Below, one piece after another: positions 12,935 to 22,959 of a stretch of 64,000 bases of DNA (its first letter is position 1; each line of letters opens with the position of its first letter). Below the pieces are notes generated by a model. That model was not told where the DNA came from. It was given only the letters and a program-made list of their open reading frames with translations, and searched no databases. Source of the DNA: Pyrrhosoma nymphula (Eukaryota; Arthropoda; Insecta; Odonata; Coenagrionidae); NCBI GenBank assembly GCA_963573305.1, contig OY754329.1, positions 146,455,266-146,519,265 on the forward strand, in the 5' to 3' direction. A program made the translations under genes and the position numbers.

Positions 12935-13900
12935 ATGACGACGGCGGAGGCCTCGCCTTGGACACGAAATCGTAGCGCAAAAGCAGCAGCTGATACAAAG
13001 ACTATGAAAGAGAAAAAGAAGAAAAATACGAGGTGGAAGGCAGTGGTGAAAATAGGAACTTGGTGTGTTAGGACAATTATGAGGGCAGGGAAGCTAAAAA
13101 ATATTACTCAGGATATGGAAAAAGGGAAAATAAATGTGTTGGAATTAAGTGAGGCGAGATGGAAGGACAACATGGATTATTCGAGCGATAGTTATAGAGT
13201 AATTTATAGCAGGGGATACAAGAGTTCACTTGAGATTGCCACGATATTACATGTAACAATAAGGAAGAGGGTAGAAAACAGCATAGGTAAACGACAAGAT
13301 AACAGTGGTTGAAATAAAAGTACACCAGCGTATTTTCGATGTGTGGTCGAGGAGTACATGTCTACAAAATTTGAGGAAAGAGTTGTATGGCATGTACGGT
13401 GAACTGGAAGAAATAATTGGAGTAAAGTTCCGGGGAAGAAAAACTTAATAATGATGGGGGTTTGGAATGCAGTGGTGAGGGAAAAAGGGACGGGAACGAT
13501 GTAGAGGAGTATGGGCTAGGGACCAGGAATGACTGGTGAGAAGACACTTGAATGTGGCAAGAGAACTAAATTAGTTATTACTACGGACTTACAATTGGTT
13601 TAGACACAACTGCAGGCGTAGATACACATGGGAAAGACCGAGAGACACAAGGAGGTATCAAATAGGTTACATCGTGGTCAGGCAGAGGTTTAGGAACAGT
13701 GAAAATAAATCGCGCAGCTTTGTGGGAGTTGATGGGGATTTGGATCTTAACCTTGCTCTGATGAAACTTGATGATACATTTATAAAGCTAAGAAAGGGGA
13801 AGAAAGGTAAAGAAGAGGAACGTGGGAGCAATGAAAGGGGCAAAGAGGAGGGAATACCAAGAGCTAGTTGGCAGGAGCATAAGAAATGACAAGGAAAGAG
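12935..13900 (+). pseudogene. LINE endonuclease domain, frameshifted
   Basis: The first 1 kb of the LINE encodes the start of an APE-like endonuclease. The conserved beginning KIGTWCVRT is at 13049-13075, where most relatives have N in place of the C. It is followed by LSEARWKD at about 13142-13165, the block that normally holds the metal-binding glutamate. After several frameshifts the C-terminal endonuclease region reappears as VRQRFRNS and SRSFVGVDGD near 13674-13745. There the usual Ser-Asp-His of the family is eroded. Stops and shifts between these blocks make it non-functional. Confidence 0.65.
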
Positions 13901-14449
13901 AACAGTTGAGGAGAGATGAGAGAACATAAACACAGAAATAATAAGAGCGAAAAACAGTTGGATCAATAGAAACGAGAAGGATAAAGAAGCCATGGATCAC
14001 CGAAGGAATTACTGGGAAATTAGAAAAGAAAAGGCAGCGGAGAAACAACAGCACTGAATTAGGTAGGAGGGGTATCTAGGAATTAACAAATAAACTTCGA
14101 AAAGAAAGCTATTGATCATAGGAAAATTTAAGATGACGATGTTGTCGGGTGGTAAGAGAAACCAAAAATTAAGAACAAGCCAGAAAAGACAATGAAAGTG
14201 ACGAAATTCAGTAAAGGTGGAAGGAATAAGAGGAAGAACTGCATGAAAAAGAAAACAGGCCTATGACCTTAGATATAGAGAAAAAAGCACGTTAGAAAAG
14301 TTTGACCAACGACCAGACATACTAGGCAGTTCATTAGAGAAAGCATTACGGTAAATGAAGACCAGGAAAGGCGGGGAATAGATAACATCCGCTCAGAGTT
14401 ACTGAGGAATTTGGTAACTGATGGAGGGCGAAGATTTTTATGACTTATT

Positions 14450-15270
14450 CTAACGATATAGTTGGAAGAAGTATGGCCATAAGACTTCGTGAAAACAGTT
14501 TTTGTCCCTATCTTGAAGAAGAAGAAAGTGTTCGAATGCGAATACCATAGGAAAATAAGTTTAATTTCACCCGCGGCAAAGGTTGTGGTTCAAATTATTA
14601 ACATCAGGGTGGAGGCGAGAGACAAGCACTTGGGTGACGGCCGGTTCGGATTCAGAAAGGAAAATGTTACCCGAGATACAATTACGGTGATGAGAATTCT
14701 TGTAGGAAGGAACTTAGAGTCCGATCAAGACATTCGCTTGTATATCGGATTCCCAAAAGGCGTTTGACCGAGTTAATAAAAAAAAACTAATGAAGATATG
14801 ATGATAGGAGTAGATTGGACATTCGAAATTTATGCATGGCCCGAACGGTAGGAGTAAGGTTGGATGAAGGAGTATCAGGGTGGAAAATTAAAGGGCGTGG
14901 GGTAAGACAAAGTTGCCCATTGTTGCTTTCACCTTCCAACGTGTATTCCAAGGAGATGGTAAAAGAGGCATAGAGGGGTAGAGGTAGGAAGACAGCCGTT
15001 AAAGTGGGTTACATTTGCTGACGACCAGGCGTTGGTTAAGTCAATCATCCATAGGATTGCAAGAATTAGTAAATTCATTAGAAAATCAGCACGGTTAATG
15101 GAATGAAGATCAATCATAAAAAAGTGAAGTAATGAGATTTTTTTAGGACAAAGAGAGCGAGACTGACCATAACATTAGGAGAGTAAAAACTAGAGCAGAT
15201 AGAACAAGAAGGAAAAATGGCGATATTAGTTAATATATTAGAAGGAGAACAGGTTTATCAAAGGCGTTAG
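14450..15270 (+). pseudogene. LINE reverse transcriptase, frameshifted
   Basis: A reverse transcriptase in pieces. RT block with EYHRKISLIS and then FGFRKENVTRD lies in one frame at 14489-14767. A later frame carries GVRQSCPL near 14900, where the usual second G is S. The catalytic FADDQALV is at 15014-15037, so both aspartates of the active-site pair survive. The fingers and palm order matches non-LTR RTs. Multiple shifts and stops show the copy is dead. Nothing recognisable follows the RT beyond about 15,270, so the 3' end is lost or decayed. Confidence 0.7.
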
Positions 15271-15359
15271 GAGAGAATTAATGGCGGGGACCTTGTGTTA
15301 GATTATTAAGAAAAGAATAAGATTAGGAGGACTCAGAGTGACCAGCAATCGACGATATG

Positions 15360-16400
15360 GGCGGTCGGGAGAGGGGTAGGTACGAGGGGGACACCCATCG
15401 GCCACCTCCCACCACCCCACTCCACTCACTTCCCGTGTGCTGCACTCTAACCCCCTTCACACCCCCACACAAAGGAAGGGTGGAGGTTCCCTCGCAATGG
15501 TGTGACGTAAATCAAATACACAATTCCTTATTTTCGTTTGCATTGCTTAAAAAATACTACTACCATTGATTACATGCCTTAGCCACTGGAATTCTAACAC
15601 CTAGATGCTGCATGTAACGTCATGCTCCATAGAAAACTTTTCGCTAGCTTTTTCTGAATAATTTCGCCCACGCGTCCTTTCATCAGTTCTTTCCTGATAC
15701 TAAAATTGTCTCAGACAGGGTACATCTTCTCCTGGCATCTGTGGAACTACCCTGATGTGCATCCGAAAGTCTGCTTAAGTGACCAAGTTACACAACCTGC
15801 TCCAGTTTATGCCATGCCACTTTAGTTTTTAGTTCAGCCGTCTTATTCCTCGAAAAAAAAAAAATAGTTCGGCCGAAATTAATTTTCACCCTATAACTCA
15901 CTAACTGATTTGGAAGGCGTGTAGCACCACCTGTCGACTATACTGGATAATCGATCTAGAATTACTACTCACGACAACTGCCCCTAATATGATGCGTTTA
16001 ATGCGGGAAAAAAAATTTCATAGCCTAAAATCCTTTATTTTCATAGCAGTTATCTTCTACGGCAGAATGCATTACTTCGCAACTTATATACTTCAGCTTT
16101 CAGGAATCAAAATTAGAGCCGACGCACTGGTTCATTACATGAAATTATCTGATTATTCGAGAAAATAGTTAATTTAGGAGAACGCGCGCCATTCACGACG
16201 AAAAAATCATTTACTTGGACAGAGATCTGAGAGCTTGCGGCTAGTCTAGTGGCATTTTGAATTCGCTTTATCAATCTATTACTTCTCATTGTAGTTCATA
16301 ATTATCTTTTACGTGGCATAATGCTGCATTTATTTGATGCACACTCATTTTCGGGGGAATTGATATGGGGGTGAAACGATCAAAACAAGATCCCCCTAAT
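15360..16400. other. Non-coding stretch
   Basis: Begins with a short GC-rich block (15357-15500), then AT-rich sequence. No gene, RNA or repeat that I can support. Confidence 0.6.
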
Positions 16401-17300
16401 TACTCAACACTTTACCCCGCTCCGTCTTGATCAGGTCCTTTCATCCATTTTTACCCCATGCGTCTCTCTCGCAACCCTTAACCTCCACAAATCCCAGCCC
16501 AACTCTCCCCTTCCCTCTCCAACCCCTATCTTGAAAAATCCTCTTCCCTTACACCACTGGCACGGGTCCAGCATGGGGAGGTGGAGGAAGATTTTTGGGC
16601 CCGGGATAGCGATTGACGCACTGATGGCCTGTGACGGGACTTGCCTCTTCCGAGAATGGGCCAAGAGAGGACTGCTGGCAGTGGGGATGGGCGGATTTAA
16701 GGGGTCGAGAGAGAGAGAGGAGGAGGGAGAAGGGTAAGCAATGGGTGGGGTATGTCCTAAGGGTGGAGGACGGGGGAGTGCAGCTGGGGAAGGGCGGATA
16801 TAGGATTAGGGTGGGGAGAGCAAGAGAAGGGAGTGGATCCCGGAGAATAAAAGATACCCCCGTTGGTGGAAAGATTTTTTCCCGGCCCAAAGGGAAGGGC
16901 TCATTGATTGATTGGAGTCTTGATCACGTTAAGGATTCCGTGAGAGATAGGGTGGCCTTCCTATTCCATGCACGAGAGGGGAGTGCGGTGGCAAAGACAA
17001 AGAGTGGGGAGAGGTGGTGAAGAGAATATTCGTGGGGAGGTTGGGGGGTGGGGATTGGGGGGGAAGGGGGCGCTGGCTATTTTGGCTTCATCTATTCGTT
17101 CCAGAAACGGTCGTCGCTCGGCAGAAATGTATCGCCACTGCCTCAGCGGAGCTCCATCGAAAGAGAATGCTTTAGGAGAGGAAGTGGAAAAAAAGCTCGT
17201 CCCTCTCCCCTTCCCCGAACGAACGTACATGGAATCATCGGAGAGTTATGAAATGAGAGAATAGGAAGCGATTGATCGAGAATTATTCGGAGCGATGTAA
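16400..17300. other. GC/purine-rich island
   Basis: From about 16,440 the plus strand is C/T-rich, then from 16,690 to 17,080 it is strongly purine-rich (repeated agagagag, gggg and aagg runs). Several frames stay open on both strands (up to 129 codons) with low-complexity translations. The composition explains the open frames. No splice sites or domain are convincing. It may be a CpG-type island or a polypurine tract able to form unusual DNA structure. Confidence 0.45.
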
Positions 17301-18300
17301 TTGCCGCCTTTCGCTCGCTCGGGCAAAAGTTTGCAACTTATGGCCGTAACTCCCGATCGTAATTCCTCCTCGTGCCACTCCGCGTGCGTTTCGGTCTAAA
17401 TCTTCGCGAGGAGGAGCCAGCGAGGTGCAAAGCATTAAGGATCCCCATGCTTCCGCTAATCCCATAAATCTCGCAATGAATAGGAGACGCAGCGCCTAAT
17501 TTGCATTTAAATTGAGATCCGCCTACGCTGCGTGGAAGAAAACGTCGATTCGTATGTTGCCAGTAACTCAACTCTTCTGTTGTAAGCGCGCTTGACTAAA
17601 CAGATAGAAAAAGCTCTTCTTTCTCGCTGAAAATTTCACGACTCCGGAAAACATTTGACCATTTTCGTTTCCTGTAATGAAATGCGTCGTCCCTATGGAA
17701 ACAGATTACTTAATGTATACATCAATGTACCGATTTAATCTCCGTTAGCGTCGTTCTACAACATGTATTGCAATCGAAAGAAAACGCACCTTAAAACTTC
17801 TTTCTCACAAATAAAATTCGGAAAAAAGAGAGAGATCGATGCTACAAGATTCCATTCGCAAAGATCGTACGTTTTTGTCGTCTTCAACGTTGTTATTTTA
17901 TTAAGAAGAATGCCAACCAGGGGGAATATAAAGTTATGCATCAACTAGTAAGGTGATATGTGGCTCTGTCATAAATGAAGGCAATAATTAAAGTAATCTC
18001 ATGTGATAAATATCTTTGGGTTGAATAAACAGGCAATGGCCAGAAGGAAGTTGTAAATCATCGAAAATGAATTGGTAGACTCCTTCGGCTGATCTAAGTT
18101 GAACACCGAAGCTGAGTGATACCGTTTCAAAACTTGGAGCATATGAATTGCCACTATTGGAGAGAGTAGTACGAGTAACCAAATATCGTGGAGGAAAAAC
18201 CCTTACAAAAGATTTGTTTCTCTCAGGAATTTCTTCAACCACCTTATACACGCAATAAGTAAGTGATGATGAAAATTTATACAAACGAAACATTTCAATT
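17300..18300. other. Non-coding stretch
   Basis: No gene or repeat recognised. A minus frame of 106 codons (18308-17988) has no known motif and ends at the palindrome that follows. Confidence 0.5.
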
Positions 18301-18305
18301 AGCCT

Positions 18306-18384
18306 CACTTTATTTATTGATGTTCTAGGACCTTGTCCTAGAACATCAATAAATAAAGTGACCTTGTCCTAGAACATCAATAAA
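18306..18384. repeat. Perfect 25-bp palindrome plus extra copy of one arm
   Basis: Arm 1 (18306-18330) and arm 2 (18336-18360) are exact reverse complements around a 5-base loop (ccttg). Directly after arm 2, bases 18361-18384 repeat the loop and most of arm 2 (accttgtcctagaacatc and onward) in direct orientation. Such a copy-paste of one arm looks like a template-switch event in replication or an assembly fold-back. It contains no gene. Confidence 0.85.
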
Positions 18385-18642
18385 TTTGGAATCATTGGAA
18401 CACATACAATTTCAATTTCTAACAACGAGACTCTTATGTAGCATAACTGTAAGATCTTCAATTAAAATAATGTTTTTCAAAACAAGTACGTAAACATTTT
18501 TCATCTGATGTGAGGCTTTTATGAAGCATAAATTAACAAAATAAAAAAACTAAACAGAAACAAAATAGAAAAAAAGAAAGAAGAAAGGATAAGTAGAGAT
18601 CATAATACTTCATTGTTTTACCTCACTGAAATTACTAATTTT

Positions 18643-18783
18643 ATGATGAGAAAACCACCTTTGTTAATTCCACAAACTTTCTTACGCTGGCACGACGCGC
18701 GTTTCACCACACAGTGTGGTGAAACGCGCGTCGTGCCAGCGTAAGAAAGTTTGTGGAATTAACAAAGGTGGTTTTCTCATCAT
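18643..18783. mobile_element. Foldback element, copy 2: perfect 70-bp palindrome
   Basis: Bases 18643-18712 and 18714-18783 are exact reverse complements separated by a single A at 18713. Each arm carries tttgttaattccacaaac, then acgctggcacgacgcgcg and gtttcacc. This is the same order of motifs as in the arms of the element at 4901-5086, so it appears to be a short, perfectly symmetrical member of that family. A palindrome this long with almost no loop is unstable in living cells, so either it is very recent or the symmetry was made during library preparation or assembly. Confidence 0.75.
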
Positions 18784-18789
18784 GGATAT

Positions 18790-19159
18790 CCATAATTTCC
18801 ACGAGGTCAGGTCTGAGATCATCAGTTTTACTAATTTTATATTATTAGTCTAACTTATGCCATTTTCCCTGTAAGGCATACAGGTCAAAGTCTTTTAAAT
18901 CAACCAATCAGTATTATTTAAGGTAAAACTCTGCCTGCTCTTCCACTTGTACCTACTTCTATCAATTTTCTTGAAAAATTGTCCTCCTCACTAGGTAAAA
19001 CCACCACAATCTTATGTCTCATCCTGATATCCACGCAAGTCATTCCTCTTGACTTTCTCCTTTCTCATTGAATCACTCCTCGTCTAACCACTCGAGTACC
19101 GTAGCATTTCCATTTTTAGATTATTCTATCAATCGAAGGAAGGCTGGTCTCTCTTCCGT
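18790..19159. other. Non-coding stretch left of the P-element
   Basis: AT-rich spacer between the palindrome and the P-element target duplication. No feature seen. Confidence 0.6.
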
Positions 19160-19166
19160 GTATTAC
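19160..19166. repeat. Target-site duplication of P-element, left copy
   Basis: GTATTAC immediately precedes the left terminal inverted repeat and recurs immediately after the right one (22950-22956). If the C shared with the terminal repeat is counted, the right side reads GTATTACC. The original duplication could therefore have been the 8 bp usual for P elements with one base since lost. Confidence 0.75.
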
Positions 19167-19185
19167 CACAGTCTATACAGTCGCG
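19167..19185 (+). repeat. P-element left terminal inverted repeat
   Basis: Nineteen bases that are perfectly complementary to 22931-22949. Similarity continues more loosely inward, through a gcgcc block, to the subterminal repeat. Confidence 0.8.
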
Positions 19186-19236
19186 ACAAGACGGACACAA
19201 TTCTTGCAGCTAGCTGTTAGTAGCGCCCCAAGCGGC

Positions 19237-19252
19237 GAACGTGTATAACTAC
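19237..19252 (+). repeat. P-element left subterminal inverted repeat
   Basis: GAACGTGTATAACTAC matches the complement of 22853-22868 without mismatch. In known P elements, short internal inverted repeats near the ends act as enhancers of transposition. That role here is inference. Confidence 0.75.
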
Positions 19253-19574
19253 CGTAATGTGGGGTGAGTACATACACTTGCGCGCACTGGAACTAGAATC
19301 TATTTTCTTTTTCGTGATGTAATGGTATAATTCCTTTTGTAGATAATATTTTATAATATCTCCCCTTTTAGGATTGAATTGCGTTAAAAGGAAACAGTGA
19401 GAATAAAACGCAGTTCAAGCGTATTAGAAACAACCGTTCAAACTCATCCTGTATTTCAATCTCGCGATACAATGTACCGTACTTAGGATGCCATACCGGC
19501 TTTGATTGAGACTGTGTGCTGAGTGCTGCGACTGCGTACAGTGTTTTCACATTTAATTTGTATTAAATAATACT

Positions 19575-22165
19575 GCAGCAGAAATCGGAAATGGAATTCA
19601 GGAGTGTCATTTTTTCCGATTCCCTAAGTATCATTACAGGTTGGTCGGTGCTATTGATATTTTTGAAGCTCACAAAACGTGAGCGCTCTCTAATTCTTTT
19701 ATTTTAACACGCTAATGTAATTTATTATGATCATTACCCGTGCATACGATGGGTCACCCATTGCCGTAGAAAAGATTGAAACGGGAAAAATGCCGCTTAC
19801 TTTTGCACAAAATTATTTGCTCTGTTCGGGGCATTTTGAAGACAGCCAGTTGATAAAAAGAGATTGATGCTAACCGTTGTCCTCATAATATTTGATATAT
19901 CCAATAATCCGTCTCTAATAAGCTTTCAACGGAAGTTATCTGCCAGAAAGACAGTCTTCCCGAGGAAAAACTCTAGATACCAATCTCCTCTTATATATGA
20001 AGAAAGTATCCTTCGATAGATTTTTTTAGCGTTACTAACATGTTTCTTTTCACCCAGTTTCTGCCAATCATGGCACATTTTGCTCTGATATACAGTTACA
20101 ACAGGATCATCCAATGAGTGAGTAATTTTTATTTGTATGTCTATAGTTCGAAACCAGGAAATTAAGAACTCACTAAAGAGAGTAAGAGATTAGATTTCTT
20201 GTTTGAGGAATAACATAACAGTTCTTCGAATTAAGAGTAGATTGAGATGTACTGGTGGTAGGTAAGAGATGGTCAGGGTAATTAAATATGTAAGATATTT
20301 TGCGGAAGTGAAAGATATAGCCAAAACCTGTTTTAAACCTTTTGCCTGGAAATTAATAGGGAATATATTTCGTGGTCATGGATCTCATAAGTTCAGTGAT
20401 ACCAAATGTTTTTCACTGAGTCTCCTGTATCGCAGTCCTTAAGCACAATCTAAACAAAAGGTATAGACTGTGTATATCAATAAATAAAACTTTTACAATC
20501 CACAATTTTAGTCAATACAATTATGCACAAACCGGATTTCAATGCATGTGCATCATCATCAGGTGCTTATTTATTGTTATAAAATGGAATTCCACAAAGT
20601 TAAACCTGATCTTATTTCTTTTATTAGTTTAGACTGTGCCTTAAGGTTACACATTTTTTCCTTACATTTTAATCTATCCTCTGTTTGTATGTAGAAACTG
20701 TAAGTTGAGGGAATAAATACCAAAAGTAGCCTGAATCTAAGAGTGTTTATGCTTTTTAAAGAGAAGGCAAAGAACTTGAAATAGGACCAAAGGTTGGTTA
20801 GTTTGAGCATAGATAAAATAGCAGTTGTGAGGCATTTGTCGTACAATAATAGTGTAGATTATGTCTGTGGCTTAGAGGACTTGGGTTTCTTCAGAAGCAG
20901 TAACATAACAAGTCCAGCTCTACTGCTAATGATAAAGGGATTGTTTTATAACTTAAGGAAGCCTATAGGGTTTCTATTTCTCCTGCCAGTCTGTAAAATA
21001 CAAATGTTTTCAAAAGTTATTCAAAACTAATCTTCAAATACTTTCTAAACCAGCGTTTACCGTGAAGACATGTGTGACTGACCAGGGTTCAAACTTTGTT
21101 CTGATGCGTAAGTCAATAAAAATATCAACTGATTTATCTTAGATTTTTATGAAGGAAATTATACTATTTTTAAAATATTACTCATTTGCTGAATAGTTAC
21201 AGGAATGATCTATTTAAATATGATTGTTTCCATCTATTAAAAAGTGGAATTAGAGTGTTGATCTCTTTGGAGGTCGTTTGTGAATAGTTCTCCCTGGATT
21301 CTAAGAATACAGTCAGACTTGCCCATAGTTTATAAAAGCAGTAACTCCCCCTACTAACTCCCCGTTTTCTCCAAATGGAAGGCCAGTTCACCACATATAC
21401 TACGTCATTCTACAGAAGTATCAGCCATAAGCACTCTTATTTCTTGTGGATTCATGCCTGTTCAGTCACTGGAAACACCAAAATGTGTAAAAACGTTGAT
21501 GATTTATCCAATATTTCCAACTCCCACGGCATTATTTCAGCTGTGACACTGATAGTTACTACCACAGATGAATATGAACACATTGAAGCCCTCGAGGCAA
21601 TGAAAAATTGGCTTGGGTCAATCAGGTTAATTGGCCATTAAGGAAATGATAATAAGTACATACAAGGTAAAATTTGTTGAAGTTTGGCTTCTAAATATCA
21701 ACTCTCTGCAAAATATTTGGAAAGAGCTGAGAACCAAAGTACTTCAGAAAGATGTCAAGAAACAAGAAAAATGAAACGAGACTTTTTGGAGAATTTTTCT
21801 CTGTTGTCCGCTACAAGGCTACTCCTATGTCAATCTTTGGTGTTTTAATCGTTTCTGAAGCCTAATTCTTCCTGCGACAGTGAAGTATTCGATAGTCAGG
21901 AAGCAATCCTTGATAGCTTGAAAGAAGTGGTTGGTCAAAACATGATTTCCTGTGAATGATATATGTTTTTGGGCTATTTTCTGAGAAAACTGATATCACT
22001 TCATTATTGTGAATGTAGGTACTTCCTCATGAAAATAGAAGATAATATCCGAGGAAAAAATTTATTAACATATTTTAAAAACATTCAAAGTAGTGAAATT
22101 TCCTCAGTCTTATATTGTGCAGTGAGGAACTGAATTCCTTTTTCGAGGAATGCTCATCAACATTG
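19575..22165 (+). pseudogene. P-element/THAP9-like transposase, broken
   Basis: In order along the plus strand: THAP zinc-finger pieces with FFRFPK (about 19621-19638) and CSGHFEDSQ (19823-19849), the C-x-x-H-F signature of THAP DNA-binding domains. Next, a block from 20794 with SIDKIAVVRHLSY and VCGLEDLG, where P/THAP9 enzymes carry the first catalytic Asp; the Asp is kept but the following Glu is Lys. Then KPIGF and CVTDQGSNF, with the second catalytic Asp at 21080-21082. Then an FFSVVR segment near 21800, the region of the catalytic Glu, and YMFLGYFLRK near 21960 with a CEC pair, typical of the C-terminal end. Stops and shifts split these blocks. Some gaps may be introns. Confidence 0.75.
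20478..20604. mobile_element. Foldback element, copy 3, nested in the P-element
   Basis: Short inverted arms caataaataa (20478-20487) and ttatttattg (20567-20576) flank a segment with catcatcatcaggtg. The right side ends with ggaattccacaaagtt, the complement of the aactttgtggaattcc core shared with the other foldback copies, and the left side has the matching acttttacaatccaca. The arms have diverged more than in the other copies. Its position inside the P-element shows it inserted after that element. Confidence 0.45.
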
Positions 22166-22852
22166 ATAAGTAATACTTATTTTGTTGTTAATTAAAGCAA
22201 ATAGGGCGTCTTATGGGAATGTGATTTGCGAATCAAACAAAATGTCCCTTCCGGAAAGATGCAGCTCACGTCAAACATTTGCTCAATAGAATCTTTGTAA
22301 GGACATGCATTTATTTTATATTTGAAATGAAAAAATCAGGGTCTCTCTAGCTACAAAAATCGAATGTACAATATATACTTAAAGGTGAATAATACAGGTT
22401 ACCGATTTGAATTAAATGCGTGAAAAAGTATATTTCCATAGATCCTTTTGTGTTTTCATTCCTCACAGCAAATACAAAAATGTAATAGTGACCTCAATAA
22501 ATACCTGTACATGTGCTTCCTATTTTGTCTTTATGCCACTTAAAAAGTCAGAACAGACGTACGTTATGTCATAAGCCATAAGTGGGCTAGACTGGGGTAA
22601 CAAACTACTCTGTACATATTTCAAAAATTGAAGAAAGTTTTGCTCTTTCTTTGAAATGTCTAACCATTGAACGGACCATTTATTCCGAGAACGATTGTGA
22701 CACATCGGTGCTCTGAACGAGATTACGATAATTTAAAGAGGATGGAAAAGCCGTTAACATAAAGCATTACCCGCAAAAATCAAATGTTTAGAAGGCAATG
22801 CAAATGTTGGCGAAAGTGAGCAAAAGTTAGCTTCATTTACACCGTAATGAAA

Positions 22853-22868
22853 GTAGTTATACACGTTC
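22853..22868 (-). repeat. P-element right subterminal inverted repeat
   Basis: GTAGTTATACACGTTC, exact complement of 19237-19252. Confidence 0.75.
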
Positions 22869-22930
22869 ACCACTAGAGGCGCTTGCATCGGCGCGCTGCA
22901 AGTCTGTATAGGGAAAATTACATGGCATGA

Positions 22931-22949
22931 CGCGACTGTATAGACTGTG
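22931..22949 (-). repeat. P-element right terminal inverted repeat
   Basis: Exact complement of 19167-19185 and followed at once by the GTATTAC target duplication at 22950-22956. Confidence 0.8.
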
Positions 22950-22959
22950 GTATTACCTC

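Larger units (their letters stand above)
12930..15280 (+). mobile_element. Decayed RTE/BovB-like LINE (non-LTR retrotransposon)
   Basis: Conceptual translation in shifting plus frames gives, in order, an AP-type endonuclease and a reverse transcriptase, the layout of RTE/BovB and related non-LTR elements. The order of domains, spacing and motifs across more than 2 kb make the identification firm even though no single frame is intact. The 5' boundary is only approximate. The 3' end loses similarity before the GC-rich sequence at 15,350. No target-site duplication or tail is visible. The clade is inferred from motif style, so a relative such as CR1 or Jockey is possible. Confidence 0.75.
19167..22949 (+). 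mobile_element. P-element (THAP-type transposase), 3.78 kb, decayed
   Basis: A complete-length DNA transposon of the P superfamily. The terminal inverted repeats are CACAGTCTATACAGTCGCG at 19167-19185 and its exact complement at 22931-22949. A second pair of 16-bp subterminal inverted repeats, gaacgtgtataactac, lies at 19237-19252 and, inverted, at 22853-22868. This terminal plus subterminal layout, the 7-8 bp target duplication, the size and the THAP/RNase-H-like transposase remnant together define the family. Inside lies a foldback element near 20,478-20,604. The transposase is interrupted by stops and frameshifts, so it could move only if supplied with enzyme from elsewhere. Confidence 0.82.
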
